A stretch of DNA of 64,000 nucleotides from Roseivirga misakiensis (GTDB lineage: Bacteria; Bacteroidota; Bacteroidia; Cytophagales; Cyclobacteriaceae): NCBI RefSeq assembly GCF_001747105.1, contig NZ_MDGQ01000003.1, positions 372,001-436,000 of the forward strand, read 5' to 3'. The notes beneath the pieces are model-generated. The model was given only the letters and a program-made list of their open reading frames with translations. It ran no database searches and had not been told where the DNA came from. Below, in pieces: positions 9,150 to 17,367 of this stretch (positions are counted from its first letter, which is position 1; each line of letters starts with the position of its first letter). A program made the translations under genes and the position numbers.

Positions 9150-10355
9150 ATGAAGAACTACATCATTCTTGCCGCTTTTATTCTGTTGACGGCCTGCAAC
9201 GATAAAAGCTCAAACCAATTTATAATTAACGGTAGCACAGAGGGAATTAATGATCAACAGGTAAAACTGACACTACTCAGCGGTGAAGGTATGCAAGTTC
9301 AAAAATTTGATGCAGTTGAGATAGTGAATGGAAAATTCAAAATCGAAGGAGAATTAGTTCAACCACCTACACTTGTTTCCCTGGTCTTCGAACAAGAAGG
9401 AGTCAAGCTATGGAAAAGGTTCTTAATAGATAACTCTACAATGGATTTAAAGATTTGGAAAGTCGAAGAACCAAATGACATCCCTCCTACCTATGACGCT
9501 ATCCTCAATGGGTCAAAAAGCAATGATGAACTCGAAAAAATGACCACCACCTTGAGAGAACTAAATAAAGAGGTGTCAATGTTCGCTGCCACCTTTAGAA
9601 AACTGGGAAATAACGGACAATTACCTATGGACCAATGGTCTAAAGAGGATTTAGCGCAAGTAGCGAAAATGGAAGAGATAGATAAAGAGGCCACTTTGAA
9701 AAGAAATAAATTCCTTTCTGAATCTGCTCAAGGAAAAAATGAAGTACTCAAGTTATTAGCAATACCTGAGCTATATCATTGGGGAATCGCCCCTTTCAAT
9801 TCATTTGAGCTCTGCGAGGAAGCATTCGACGAGCTACACGGAGATTTAAAGACATCACACCTGAGGGCTTATTACAGCAGCGAAATTCATAGGAAGTCAG
9901 AACAAATGCGATTAGCGCGAGAAGTTACCGTAGACAATAAATACAAAAACTTTACACAAAATAATCCAGAAGGAAAACCAATCACAGCAAGTGATATTGT
10001 CGAATCAAACCAGTATGTATTATTAGATTTTTGGGCTTCCTGGTGTGGGCCCTGTAGAAAAGAAAATCCAAACCTTCTCAAAACCTACAATGAATTTCAT
10101 GACAAAGGTTTTGACGTACTCGCGATTTCAATCGACGAGAAGGAAAAAGCTTGGAAAAAGGCCATTGAACAAGATGGCATGCCTTGGACGCAAGTTTCTG
10201 ATTTGAAAGGCCCTGCTAATGATGTCGCCACATTGTATTCCGTTACGGGAGTTCCAAGCAGCTTTCTAATTGACAGCCAAAGTGGCCGAATTATAGCCAC
10301 AGATCTCCGAGGAGAAGACCTCGACAATAAACTAAAAGAATTGTTTGCTCAATAA
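9150..10355 (+). CDS. TlpA-family thioredoxin-like lipoprotein with N-terminal DUF4369-like domain
   Basis: A 401-residue periplasm-facing lipoprotein. The signal peptide ends in a lipobox (LLTAC, Cys16). About residues 24-125 form a beta-rich DUF4369-like domain, followed by a charged helical linker. A thioredoxin fold begins near residue 275 with the redox motif WASWCGPC (Cys at about 298 and 301) and the cis-Pro loop TGVPSSFLID. Bacteroidota encode many such TlpA/ResA-like proteins, which reduce or isomerise disulfides in envelope proteins. It has its own promoter and no cytochrome c maturation gene beside it, so the specific client is unknown. Confidence 0.9.
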   Translation: MKNYIILAAFILLTACNDKSSNQFIINGSTEGINDQQVKLTLLSGEGMQVQKFDAVEIVNGKFKIEGELVQPPTLVSLVFEQEGVKLWKRFLIDNSTMDLKIWKVEEPNDIPPTYDAILNGSKSNDELEKMTTTLRELNKEVSMFAATFRKLGNNGQLPMDQWSKEDLAQVAKMEEIDKEATLKRNKFLSESAQGKNEVLKLLAIPELYHWGIAPFNSFELCEEAFDELHGDLKTSHLRAYYSSEIHRKSEQMRLAREVTVDNKYKNFTQNNPEGKPITASDIVESNQYVLLDFWASWCGPCRKENPNLLKTYNEFHDKGFDVLAISIDEKEKAWKKAIEQDGMPWTQVSDLKGPANDVATLYSVTGVPSSFLIDSQSGRIIATDLRGEDLDNKLKELFAQ

Positions 10356-10397
10356 TCACAGTTAACTCAATAAGGCTCTGCTTTTAAAGTCATTAGT

Positions 10398-10448
10398 TCT
10401 ACAATTAGGAAATTAATAAAATCAACTCTACATTTAGGAAACTAATAA
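10398..10448 (+). repeat. Two 22-bp direct repeats in the padR1 promoter
   Basis: TCTACAATTAGGAAATTAAT at 10398 (22-bp unit 10398-10419) recurs as TCTACATTTAGGAAACTAAT (unit 10427-10448); 20 of 22 bases agree and the start-to-start spacing is 29 bp. The copies end just before the padR start. The second copy contains TTAG-GAAA-CTAA, a short inverted repeat, and a TACATTTA element close to the -7 consensus. This arrangement suggests an operator for the PadR protein encoded downstream. Confidence 0.6.
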
Positions 10449-10459
10449 GTTTAACTTAT
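10445..10459. promoter_or_regulatory. Perfect palindrome over the padR1 start codon
   Basis: ATAAGTT-T-AACTTAT is a 15-bp perfect palindrome whose last bases are the AT of the padR ATG (10458). Binding here would block initiation, so autorepression is a reasonable inference; a chance palindrome in AT-rich DNA is the alternative. Confidence 0.45.
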
Positions 10460-10793
10460 GAAAGGAACCTACTTAGGCGAGTTTGAAGAAATCGTACTAT
10501 TAACGATCGGGGTGCTACAAGATGACGCTTATGGTGTGGCTATTAAATTAGAAATAGAGGCCCGTACCAGCAGAACACCTAGCATCGGCGCATTGCATTC
10601 TGCGCTAAGCCGTTTAGAAGACAAAGGCTTCATCGCATCTAAAGAAGGTGGCGCCACGCAAGCAAGGGGTGGTAGGCGCAAGCGATTTTATACGATTACT
10701 GCCGCTGGGAAATCTACACTCGTAAAAGCCAATCGATTAAGAAATGAGCTTTTCAACCTCATCCCGAATTTATCTACTGAAGGCCTAAATTGA
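10458..10793 (+). CDS. PadR family transcriptional regulator (module 1)
   Basis: A 111-residue PadR winged-helix repressor without the longer C-terminal dimerisation domain. It has the family order: FEEIVLLTIGVLQDDAYGVAIKLEIE, the recognition region SIGALHSALSRLEDKGFI, and the wing ARGGRRKRFYTITAAGK. PadR proteins usually repress a neighbouring transporter or stress gene and are released by a ligand. The downstream permease starts inside its stop codon (TGATG), so the two are a single unit. Its sequence is clearly different from the two closely similar PadRs at 38392 and 61717, and its promoter carries different repeats. Confidence 0.93.
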   Translation: MKGTYLGEFEEIVLLTIGVLQDDAYGVAIKLEIEARTSRTPSIGALHSALSRLEDKGFIASKEGGATQARGGRRKRFYTITAAGKSTLVKANRLRNELFNLIPNLSTEGLN

Positions 10794-13435
10794 TGAAGGA
10801 AAACTGGTCAAATCCTCCACAATGGCCTCAACGGTTACTCCGGAAATGGTGCTCTGATAAACACTTTGATATTCTACTCGGAGACCTGCTGGAGCTCTAC
10901 GAGTATCGACTTGCCAAAAAAGGAAAGCTCAAGGCAAAACTGCATTTCATCAAGGATACTTTTGATATGCTCAGGCCTTTCGCATTCAGAAAAAGAAAGA
11001 AACAACAACTCAATCAAACTGATATGTTCAAGAATTACTTCAAAATCTCATTCCGCAACATGCGTAGACATAAGGTTTACGCTTCCATAAATATAGCCGG
11101 CCTTTCAGTGGGTATCACCTGCTTTTTATTGATCTTCTTGTACGTGCAAGACGAATTAAGCTACGACAGATATCACAACGAAGCCAAAGACATTTACCGG
11201 ATAGTAGTACCCAATTACGACGCCGATGGCGAGTTGAGCAGGGTGTTTAGCTATGCCTCTTTGAGACATGGTGAGCTCCTAAGAAATGACTTCCCCCAAA
11301 TTGAATCCGTTGTACGGTTCAACCCCTTCAATTTTCCCATTATCAAGTATCAGGACAAACAATTCGAAGAGGCATTCTTTAACCTTGTCGAACCAAGCAT
11401 CTTTGATGTCTTTACCTTTAATTTCATCGAAGGGGAAGCAAAAGATGCCCTAGTTGACCCTTTTAGCGTAGTGATCACTCAATCTACAGCGGAAAAATAC
11501 TTTGGCACCGAAAAAGCGCTGGGTAAAACGCTCAATGTCCTCGATGGAAGGGAATTTCTCTTTAAAGTGACTGGTGTGATAGAAGATTTCCCAGAGCAAT
11601 CGCACATGAGCTACAATTTCCTTGGATCTTGGGCCACCTTTGAGTCGACTGTCGACCTCAGTACGAGGACGTCTTATTACGGTAATTATAACTACCCCAC
11701 TTATCTGAAGGTCAAAAATGGTGTCAACATTGAAGTTCTATCAGAACAAATCCCAGCACTTCTTGATAAATACATAGACAATATTCAAGGGGATAAAGCA
11801 AGTAGTCGACTTGGGTTGACCTTTCAAAGGCTCACGGACATTCACCTAAAGGGTACACCTGGCACAAGCGGCACACCTCGGGAATTCTATCTTTACTTGT
11901 TTTCAGCCGTCGGGTTTTTAGTTCTTTTGATTGGCTGCATTAATTACATGAATTTAGCTACTGCCAAATACGCGAATCGACTAAAAGAAATTGGTGTACG
12001 AAAGGTAATGGGTGCGGGCTCCTCCAGCATATCCCAACAGTTTCTGGTAGAGTCGATTTCCTATACCACTATAGCCTTAATACTTAGCATTGGCTTGGCT
12101 TATTTACTATTGCCAACATTGAATACTTTCACTGAAAAATCTTTAAGCCTTGAATTAGCCACGAACTTATCGCTTTACCTATTTCTGATTGGGCTAGTCT
12201 TTTTTGTTGGTCTTTTGGCAGGAAGTTATCCAGCATTTTTCATGTCAAGATTCAAAACCGTAAGTGCCCTCAAAAACGGCAAATTGAACATTAAAAACCG
12301 ATCGTTTTTTAGAATGGGGATGGTAATCTTTCAATTTGTAATTACCATCAGTTTGGTCATCGGTGTTATTGTGGTGGACCGTCAGTTAAGCTTTATTAGA
12401 AACCAATACCCGGGTTTTGAAAGGAAGCAAGTGATCACATTCTCTGGAAATGCCGCGATGAATAATCAATCAGATATTTTTAAAACACGGTTGCTGAATA
12501 ACCCAAAAATTCAACAATCGGCAATGTCCACCAGAGTACCTACAGGAAGATTGGCAGACTCCATGGATGCAACACTTTTAGACGGAGAATTAGAAACAAA
12601 TGTCGATTTCAGATTACCATTTATTCGAGCCGATCGCGATTTTCTGAAACTCTATGAAATAGATTTGATTACTGGTGAGAATCTACCAGATAAGATACCC
12701 GCCAACGATAATCAATCATTTATTCTCAATGAAACTGCCGTAATGAAACTAGGATGGACCAACCCAGAAGAAGCTATTGGTAAAAGAATGCGATACGGCT
12801 TTTTAACAGGCTTCATAAAGGGTGTTGTGAAGGACTTTCATTTCGAATCACTTCACTCCTCAATTCAACCGATGATTTTTTACAATACGACAAGAGCTAA
12901 AAGAATTGTTTCGGTCAAAATTTCGCCTACTGATATGCCTGAAACTTTGACTTACCTAGAAGATATTTTCAAAGAATATAGTCCCGATCGCTCATTTGAC
13001 GCCTCTTTCTTAGACGATGATTTCAATCGGCAATATGAAGACGAAAAACAGCTCAGCGATATTTCAAAAATATTCTCAGTTCTGGCCATTTTTATTGCCT
13101 GTATTGGACTCTTGGGGCTAGTCAGTTTTACACTAGAACAAAAAGCCAAGGAGATAAGCGTTAGAAAAGTACTCGGTGCGAGTGTTACAGGCATTTTGTT
13201 ACTGGTAAATCGTAGTTATGCCGTATTGATTCTTATTGCCTTCGCCATAGCGGTTCCTCTCTCGATTTATGCACTTGACGGATGGCTAAGTTCTTTTGCC
13301 TACCATATCAGTATTGGTGTGGGAATAATAAGTGTTGCTGGTATAATGACGGCAACTTTAGCAGTGATTACTATTTGTTCTCAAGCCATTCGGTTTGCTA
13401 CAGCAAATCCGGTGAAATGGCTGAGAAATGAATAA
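10793..13435 (+). CDS. Double-FtsX (MacB-like) ABC transporter permease with cytoplasmic prefix domain
   Basis: An 880-residue permease. Residues 1-80 form a soluble prefix (RKWCSDKHFDILLGDLLELYEYRL ... MLRPFAF) seen on PadR-linked permeases. Then comes a first MacB-type half: a membrane helix at about 98-120, a large periplasmic domain and an FtsX core with three helices (around 360-490, including the GVRKVMGAG coupling motif). A second half has a helix near 510, a periplasmic domain and a final FtsX core (about 755-875, ISVRKVLGA). No ATPase gene is adjacent, so an ATP-binding partner must act in trans or be absent. I use the ATG at 10793 rather than the TTG at 10790. The substrate is unknown. 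Confidence 0.92.
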   Translation: MKENWSNPPQWPQRLLRKWCSDKHFDILLGDLLELYEYRLAKKGKLKAKLHFIKDTFDMLRPFAFRKRKKQQLNQTDMFKNYFKISFRNMRRHKVYASINIAGLSVGITCFLLIFLYVQDELSYDRYHNEAKDIYRIVVPNYDADGELSRVFSYASLRHGELLRNDFPQIESVVRFNPFNFPIIKYQDKQFEEAFFNLVEPSIFDVFTFNFIEGEAKDALVDPFSVVITQSTAEKYFGTEKALGKTLNVLDGREFLFKVTGVIEDFPEQSHMSYNFLGSWATFESTVDLSTRTSYYGNYNYPTYLKVKNGVNIEVLSEQIPALLDKYIDNIQGDKASSRLGLTFQRLTDIHLKGTPGTSGTPREFYLYLFSAVGFLVLLIGCINYMNLATAKYANRLKEIGVRKVMGAGSSSISQQFLVESISYTTIALILSIGLAYLLLPTLNTFTEKSLSLELATNLSLYLFLIGLVFFVGLLAGSYPAFFMSRFKTVSALKNGKLNIKNRSFFRMGMVIFQFVITISLVIGVIVVDRQLSFIRNQYPGFERKQVITFSGNAAMNNQSDIFKTRLLNNPKIQQSAMSTRVPTGRLADSMDATLLDGELETNVDFRLPFIRADRDFLKLYEIDLITGENLPDKIPANDNQSFILNETAVMKLGWTNPEEAIGKRMRYGFLTGFIKGVVKDFHFESLHSSIQPMIFYNTTRAKRIVSVKISPTDMPETLTYLEDIFKEYSPDRSFDASFLDDDFNRQYEDEKQLSDISKIFSVLAIFIACIGLLGLVSFTLEQKAKEISVRKVLGASVTGILLLVNRSYAVLILIAFAIAVPLSIYALDGWLSSFAYHISIGVGIISVAGIMTATLAVITICSQAIRFATANPVKWLRNE

Positions 13436-13494
13436 CTCAATATTTCCAAAATTGCACGTTAGATATTTGATTAGATTCAAATACCTTCGTGTCA

Positions 13495-14298
13495 ATGAAT
13501 AAACAACCTATCGGCATATTTGATAGTGGAATGGGTGGCCTCACAGTGGCACACGCAGTGAGTAAGGCTTTACCGAACGAGCAACTGATCTATTTTGGTG
13601 ATTCTGCTCACCTCCCCTATGGCGATAAATCGGCTGCTACTATTCAGGCTTATTCCATCAAAATCTGTGACATTTTACTCGAAAAAGGTTGTAAGGTTAT
13701 TCTTATCGCATGTAATTCTGCCTCTGCGGCGGCTTATGATTTAATCAAGGCTTATTTAGGCTCAAAAGCACAGGTGCTCAACGTAATCGACCCAGTAGTT
13801 GACTATGTGGCCAATAATTATTCTGGCCAAAAAGTAGGGCTTATTGGGACCAAACAGACTGTCGGCTCCAATGTCTATGAAAATCAAATTCATGCAAGAA
13901 ATAGTGGAATTAGCGTTGGTGCGCTGGCCACTCCTCTTCTAGTGCCAATGATTGAAGAGGGCTTTCACAAAAACGAGATCTCAGAAGCTATCATCCAAGA
14001 ATACTTATCGAATCCAGCTCTTGCAGAAATCAAGGCATTGATTCTCGGCTGTACGCACTACCCGCTAATAAAGGACAAAGTTGAGGCCTACTTTAAAAAC
14101 CAGATCGACGTCATAGACTCTTCAGAAATAGTGGCTAATGCTTTAAGTAATCTTTTAGCTGAGCAAAATCTCCAGTCCGATAAAAGGGTCAATAAAAACG
14201 AATTTTTGGTTTCAGATATTACGCCATCGTTCGAAGCCGCTACATCGCTGTTTTTTGGGGTAAAAGTACCTTTACAAAAACACAAACTCTGGGAATAA
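13495..14298 (+). CDS. murI: Glutamate racemase
   Basis: MurI converts L-glutamate to the D-glutamate needed for peptidoglycan stem peptides. The 267-residue protein has the substrate loop IGIFDSGMGGLTV, FGDSAHLPYGDK, and the two catalytic Cys in ACNSAS (about residue 73; most homologues have CNTAS) and GCTHYPL (about 186). Length is normal. An in-frame GTG at 13489 would add two residues; I prefer the ATG at 13495. It stands alone, downstream of the permease on the same strand with a 59-bp gap and a TACCTTCG element just before the start. Confidence 0.96.
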   Translation: MNKQPIGIFDSGMGGLTVAHAVSKALPNEQLIYFGDSAHLPYGDKSAATIQAYSIKICDILLEKGCKVILIACNSASAAAYDLIKAYLGSKAQVLNVIDPVVDYVANNYSGQKVGLIGTKQTVGSNVYENQIHARNSGISVGALATPLLVPMIEEGFHKNEISEAIIQEYLSNPALAEIKALILGCTHYPLIKDKVEAYFKNQIDVIDSSEIVANALSNLLAEQNLQSDKRVNKNEFLVSDITPSFEAATSLFFGVKVPLQKHKLWE

Positions 14299-14377
14299 AA
14301 CCCAAAACACTCACCTTCAAGTGGCTTAAATTTTCGGAACAAATTATTAACCTACTGGTTTAGTAGACTAGTACGTG

Positions 14378-14405
14378 TTTGTTACAGATTATTATGTTTT
14401 CTTTG
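14378..14405 (+). promoter_or_regulatory. Possible promoter of nuoHIJKLMN
   Basis: TTTG at 14378-14381 and TTTCTTTG at 14398-14405 (one mismatch to TAnnTTTG) are separated by 16 bp, ending 22 bp before the GTG start of nuoH. The spacing is a little short. The second nuo cluster must have its own promoter because it is 6.7 kb from nuoD. Confidence 0.35.
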
Positions 14406-14427
14406 CAGACGTAAAGGCCCTTAAAAA

Positions 14428-15525
14428 GTGTATACTTTTCTCATTATCTTGATTTTCTTCCTTGTCTACATGGTTTTTGTAGTCTACGCAGAGCGAAAGA
14501 TATCGGCCTTTATACAAGATCGATATGGCCCAATGGAAGTAGGTTATTATGGGCTTCTCCAAACTGTTGCGGACTTACTCAAGCTTGTCCAGAAAGAGGA
14601 CATTGTTCCTTTAGCTGCGGACAAGCGCATCTTCAAGCCTGGTCCTGTCGTTATTTTCACCGCTGTTTTCGCTGGTTTTGCAGTTATTCCCTTAACGTCC
14701 GCATTTGGCAACTCTTCAGTACAAGTAGGCATTTTCTATTTATTGGCTATTGTTTCACTTGATGTTATCGGAATACTTATGGCAGGTTGGGGATCGAATA
14801 GCAAGTATGCCCTGTTTGGGGCAATGCGCTCGGTGGCTCAAATTATCTCTTATGAAATACCGCTTGGCTTGACCGTAGTATGTGTAGTCATGGTGTCTCA
14901 AACACTGGATTTACAAGAAATCATTTACCAACAGGGCATCTGGTGGAATAGTATAGACGCTGAAGCCGCCAACTACCTGTTTGGCATCAAAGCGATCGGC
15001 ATAGAAACAACTGAAATAGGGGGCATTTTAACTTGGAACATCTTTCGCGCACCCATTTTTTTATTCGCTTTTATCATCTTCTTTATTGCTTCTCTAGCTG
15101 AGAGTAATCGTGCTCCTTTTGATATTCCTGAAGCTGAATCGGAACTCGTTGGAGGTTTTCACACCGAATACTCTGGGCTCCGCTGGGGTTTGGTCATGAT
15201 GGGTGAATACGGCTTGATGCTTTTAGTCTCTTTTCTGGCGGCTATTTTATTTCTTGGGGGATGGAATACTCCTTTACCTAACATTGGTAGTGTTGAACTC
15301 GCCCAATGGACAAGTGGTGTACCTGGCACTGTAGCAGGGCATTTATGGGGAGCTTTCTGGATGCTGAGCAAGGCATTTCTACTGGTTGGCGTTCAAATCT
15401 GGATTAGATGGACGTTTCCAAGACTGCGAATCGACCAACTGATGAACCTGAGTTGGAAGTACTTAACTCCTGCAGCGATCCTTTTAGTGTTATTTAGTGC
15501 AATCTGGAGGATGCTTATGATATGA
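14428..15525 (+). CDS. nuoH: NADH-quinone oxidoreductase subunit H
   Basis: NuoH is the membrane subunit that joins the peripheral arm to the proton-pumping arm and lines the quinone channel. The 365-residue polytopic protein contains the ND1 signatures VYAERKISAFIQDRYGP and ASLAESNRAPFDIPEAESEL, the latter in the loop facing NuoB/NuoD. About eight to nine hydrophobic helices can be counted. The start is GTG at 14428. It opens the second nuo cluster, 71 bp before nuoI. Confidence 0.97.
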   Translation: MYTFLIILIFFLVYMVFVVYAERKISAFIQDRYGPMEVGYYGLLQTVADLLKLVQKEDIVPLAADKRIFKPGPVVIFTAVFAGFAVIPLTSAFGNSSVQVGIFYLLAIVSLDVIGILMAGWGSNSKYALFGAMRSVAQIISYEIPLGLTVVCVVMVSQTLDLQEIIYQQGIWWNSIDAEAANYLFGIKAIGIETTEIGGILTWNIFRAPIFLFAFIIFFIASLAESNRAPFDIPEAESELVGGFHTEYSGLRWGLVMMGEYGLMLLVSFLAAILFLGGWNTPLPNIGSVELAQWTSGVPGTVAGHLWGAFWMLSKAFLLVGVQIWIRWTFPRLRIDQLMNLSWKYLTPAAILLVLFSAIWRMLMI

Positions 15526-15596
15526 TGTGGAACTGTGAACAAATAGGGCTACCGAAGACTTTTTACTTCATAACTTTACTATTTCACCAGATATAA

Positions 15597-16544
15597 ATGT
15601 CGGAAGGGATTAAATCATATTGGATCCGAATTAAAACGGCTACGCAAACCTTGAAAAAAGGTATGCAAATAACTGGTAAGCACATGCTTGAGGCTTGGGA
15701 CCAAAGAACACCTATTGGCCCCAATGACCAAAACTACTTTGAAAAGCAGCAAGGGCTTTTCACGCTTCAATACCCAAGGGAAACCATTCCTGTTCCCGAT
15801 CATGGGCGATACAAGCTTCATAATGAAATAGATGACTGTATTGTTTGTGACAAATGCGCCAAAGTGTGCCCCGTAAATTGTATCGACATTGAACCCGTTC
15901 GTGCCACCGAAACTTTTGGCAAAACTTCCGACGGAACTCCCTTGAGAATCTATGCTGCCAAGTTCGACATTGATATGGCGAAATGCTGTTTCTGCGGATT
16001 ATGCACCACGGTTTGCCCTACAGAATGCCTGACCATGACTAGCGAGTACGACTTCAGTGCTTTTGATTTTGAGGAGCATAACGTGCTTTTTTCAAATATG
16101 ACGCCACTCGAAATTTTAGAGAAGAAACAGGCATTTGAAGCATTCAGTGAGAAGAAAGCAGCCGAAAAAGCTAAGGCAAGCGCTGCGTCTGTAAAGCCTG
16201 GAGCAAAACCAGCCATGAGACCTAAAACAGCAGCTCTGGCTAAACCGAAGGTCCCTGGTGCAACACCGAAACCAAAAGTCGTGATAAAGCCGAAAGTTCA
16301 GGTAAACAAAACTGCTAGCGAATCGGGAACACCCAAACCAAAGGTGGTCATAAAACCCAAAATTCAAGTAAAAAAAGAAGCTACGGATTCGTCTGCCAAG
16401 GCAAAACCAGTCATTAGACCTAAAATACCCACTACGAATACTTCCGATGAAAAGAAACCACCTAGACCGGTCATAAAACCTAAGGTACCTGCTCGGCCAA
16501 AGATTCCAACAAGAAAAAAGGAGAACCCGGAGGGTGATGAATAA
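15597..16544 (+). CDS. nuoI: NADH-quinone oxidoreductase subunit I with a long Lys/Pro/Ala repeat tail
   Basis: NuoI carries clusters N6a and N6b, linking the peripheral arm to NuoB. Both 8Fe ferredoxin motifs are intact: C81/C84/C87 with C91, and C130/C133/C136 with C140, plus the partners C95 and C144. The core ends near residue 172. Residues about 175-315 are an extra basic tail of degenerate repeats around PKPKVVIKPK (twice almost identical near 225-236 and 246-257, then PVIRPKIP and RPVIKPKVPARPKIP). Typical NuoI has 160-180 residues, so the tail nearly doubles it. It is likely disordered; its role is unknown. nuoJ follows after 3 bp. Confidence 0.95.
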   Translation: MSEGIKSYWIRIKTATQTLKKGMQITGKHMLEAWDQRTPIGPNDQNYFEKQQGLFTLQYPRETIPVPDHGRYKLHNEIDDCIVCDKCAKVCPVNCIDIEPVRATETFGKTSDGTPLRIYAAKFDIDMAKCCFCGLCTTVCPTECLTMTSEYDFSAFDFEEHNVLFSNMTPLEILEKKQAFEAFSEKKAAEKAKASAASVKPGAKPAMRPKTAALAKPKVPGATPKPKVVIKPKVQVNKTASESGTPKPKVVIKPKIQVKKEATDSSAKAKPVIRPKIPTTNTSDEKKPPRPVIKPKVPARPKIPTRKKENPEGDE

Positions 16545-16547
16545 ACT

Positions 16548-17075
16548 ATGGATTTGACAACTATCATATCCTATGCGTTTGTGGGTATCACTGCCCTTTC
16601 TACGCTTTACATTATGTTCACAAAGAACATTTTGTATGCTGCTTTTGCCCTGATTTTGACCTTCATAGGCATGGCTGGACTATTTGTTCTACTCGGGGCT
16701 GAATTTATAGCGGTGACTCAAATTTTGGTTTATGTCGGTGGTATTCTTGTGTTATTGGTTTTTGGAATTATGCTGACTAATCGCTTGAAGGGCAAGAAGG
16801 TAGTAAGTCCGACTTACCACAAACTATTAGGATTCCTGATTGCTGCTGGCCTATTCACCTTGTTATTTAAAGGAATTCTAGCGGCAAATTTCAGCACGCT
16901 AGCCTGGACAAACAACAGTATCAAAAAAGCTCCAGAGATTAAAGATTTTGGTCTCACGCTGATGACTGATTATGTGCTGGCTTTTGAAATTATTGGCATT
17001 CTCCTTTTACTAGGCCTTATTGGAGCAGTTAGAATTGCCGGAAATACAAGGAAGGAGGTTCACGATGCCTCTTGA
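16548..17075 (+). CDS. nuoJ: NADH-quinone oxidoreductase subunit J
   Basis: NuoJ (ND6 family) is a five-helix membrane subunit whose third helix relays conformational change to the proton channels. In this 175-residue protein the helices are visible at about 5-22, 30-50, 55-78, 88-108 and 140-160. The characteristic GAEFIAVTQILVYVGGILVLLVFGIML segment is present. The gene starts 3 bp after nuoI and its end overlaps nuoK by 11 bp. Confidence 0.95.
   Translation: MDLTTIISYAFVGITALSTLYIMFTKNILYAAFALILTFIGMAGLFVLLGAEFIAVTQILVYVGGILVLLVFGIMLTNRLKGKKVVSPTYHKLLGFLIAAGLFTLLFKGILAANFSTLAWTNNSIKKAPEIKDFGLTLMTDYVLAFEIIGILLLLGLIGAVRIAGNTRKEVHDAS
17053..17058 (+). promoter_or_regulatory. Strong Shine-Dalgarno that fixes the nuoK start
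   Basis: AGGAGG sits 6 nt before the ATG at 17065 and inside the nuoJ coding end. It is one of very few full Shine-Dalgarno sequences in this window and shows that nuoK starts at 17065, not at the upstream in-frame codon at 17020. Confidence 0.75.
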
Positions 17076-17367
17076 TTATATCCTCGCATTGGGCGCATTC
17101 CTCTTCTGTGCTGGCTTGTTTGTGGTCATCACTAGAAAGAATGCCATTATGGTTTTGATCGGGATTGAGTTAATGCTCAATGCGGCAAACTTAAATTTAA
17201 TTGCCTTTAGTAGCTTTGACACGCAGGCTTTGCAAGGACAGGTATTTTCGATTTTTGTAATTACCGTCGCCGCCGCAGAAGCCGCCGTAGGCCTTTCTAT
17301 TGTGGTAAAAGTCTATAAGTATTTCCAAACAGCAGACTTAGATAAAATTAATGACTTGAAAGGGTGA
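17065..17367 (+). CDS. nuoK: NADH-quinone oxidoreductase subunit K
   Basis: NuoK (ND4L, MrpC-like) is a three-helix membrane subunit with two buried Glu residues needed for proton translocation. The 100-residue product has the expected helices (about 1-20, 27-47 and 58-82), with the Glu residues in IGIELMLNAANLNL and AAAEAAVGLSI. It starts at the ATG preceded by AGGAGG, overlaps nuoJ by 11 bp, and its TGA overlaps the GTG of nuoL. Confidence 0.95.
   Translation: MPLDYILALGAFLFCAGLFVVITRKNAIMVLIGIELMLNAANLNLIAFSSFDTQALQGQVFSIFVITVAAAEAAVGLSIVVKVYKYFQTADLDKINDLKG

Noticed and set aside
7744-14427. Mobile-element insertion as the cause of the nuo split
   Set aside because: No transposase, integrase, flanking repeats or att-like duplication around tRNA-Lys were found; ordinary rearrangement or gene loss is simpler.
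17020-17064. Upstream in-frame extension of nuoK
   Set aside because: The AGGAGG at 17053-17058 and the family N-terminus place the start at 17065.
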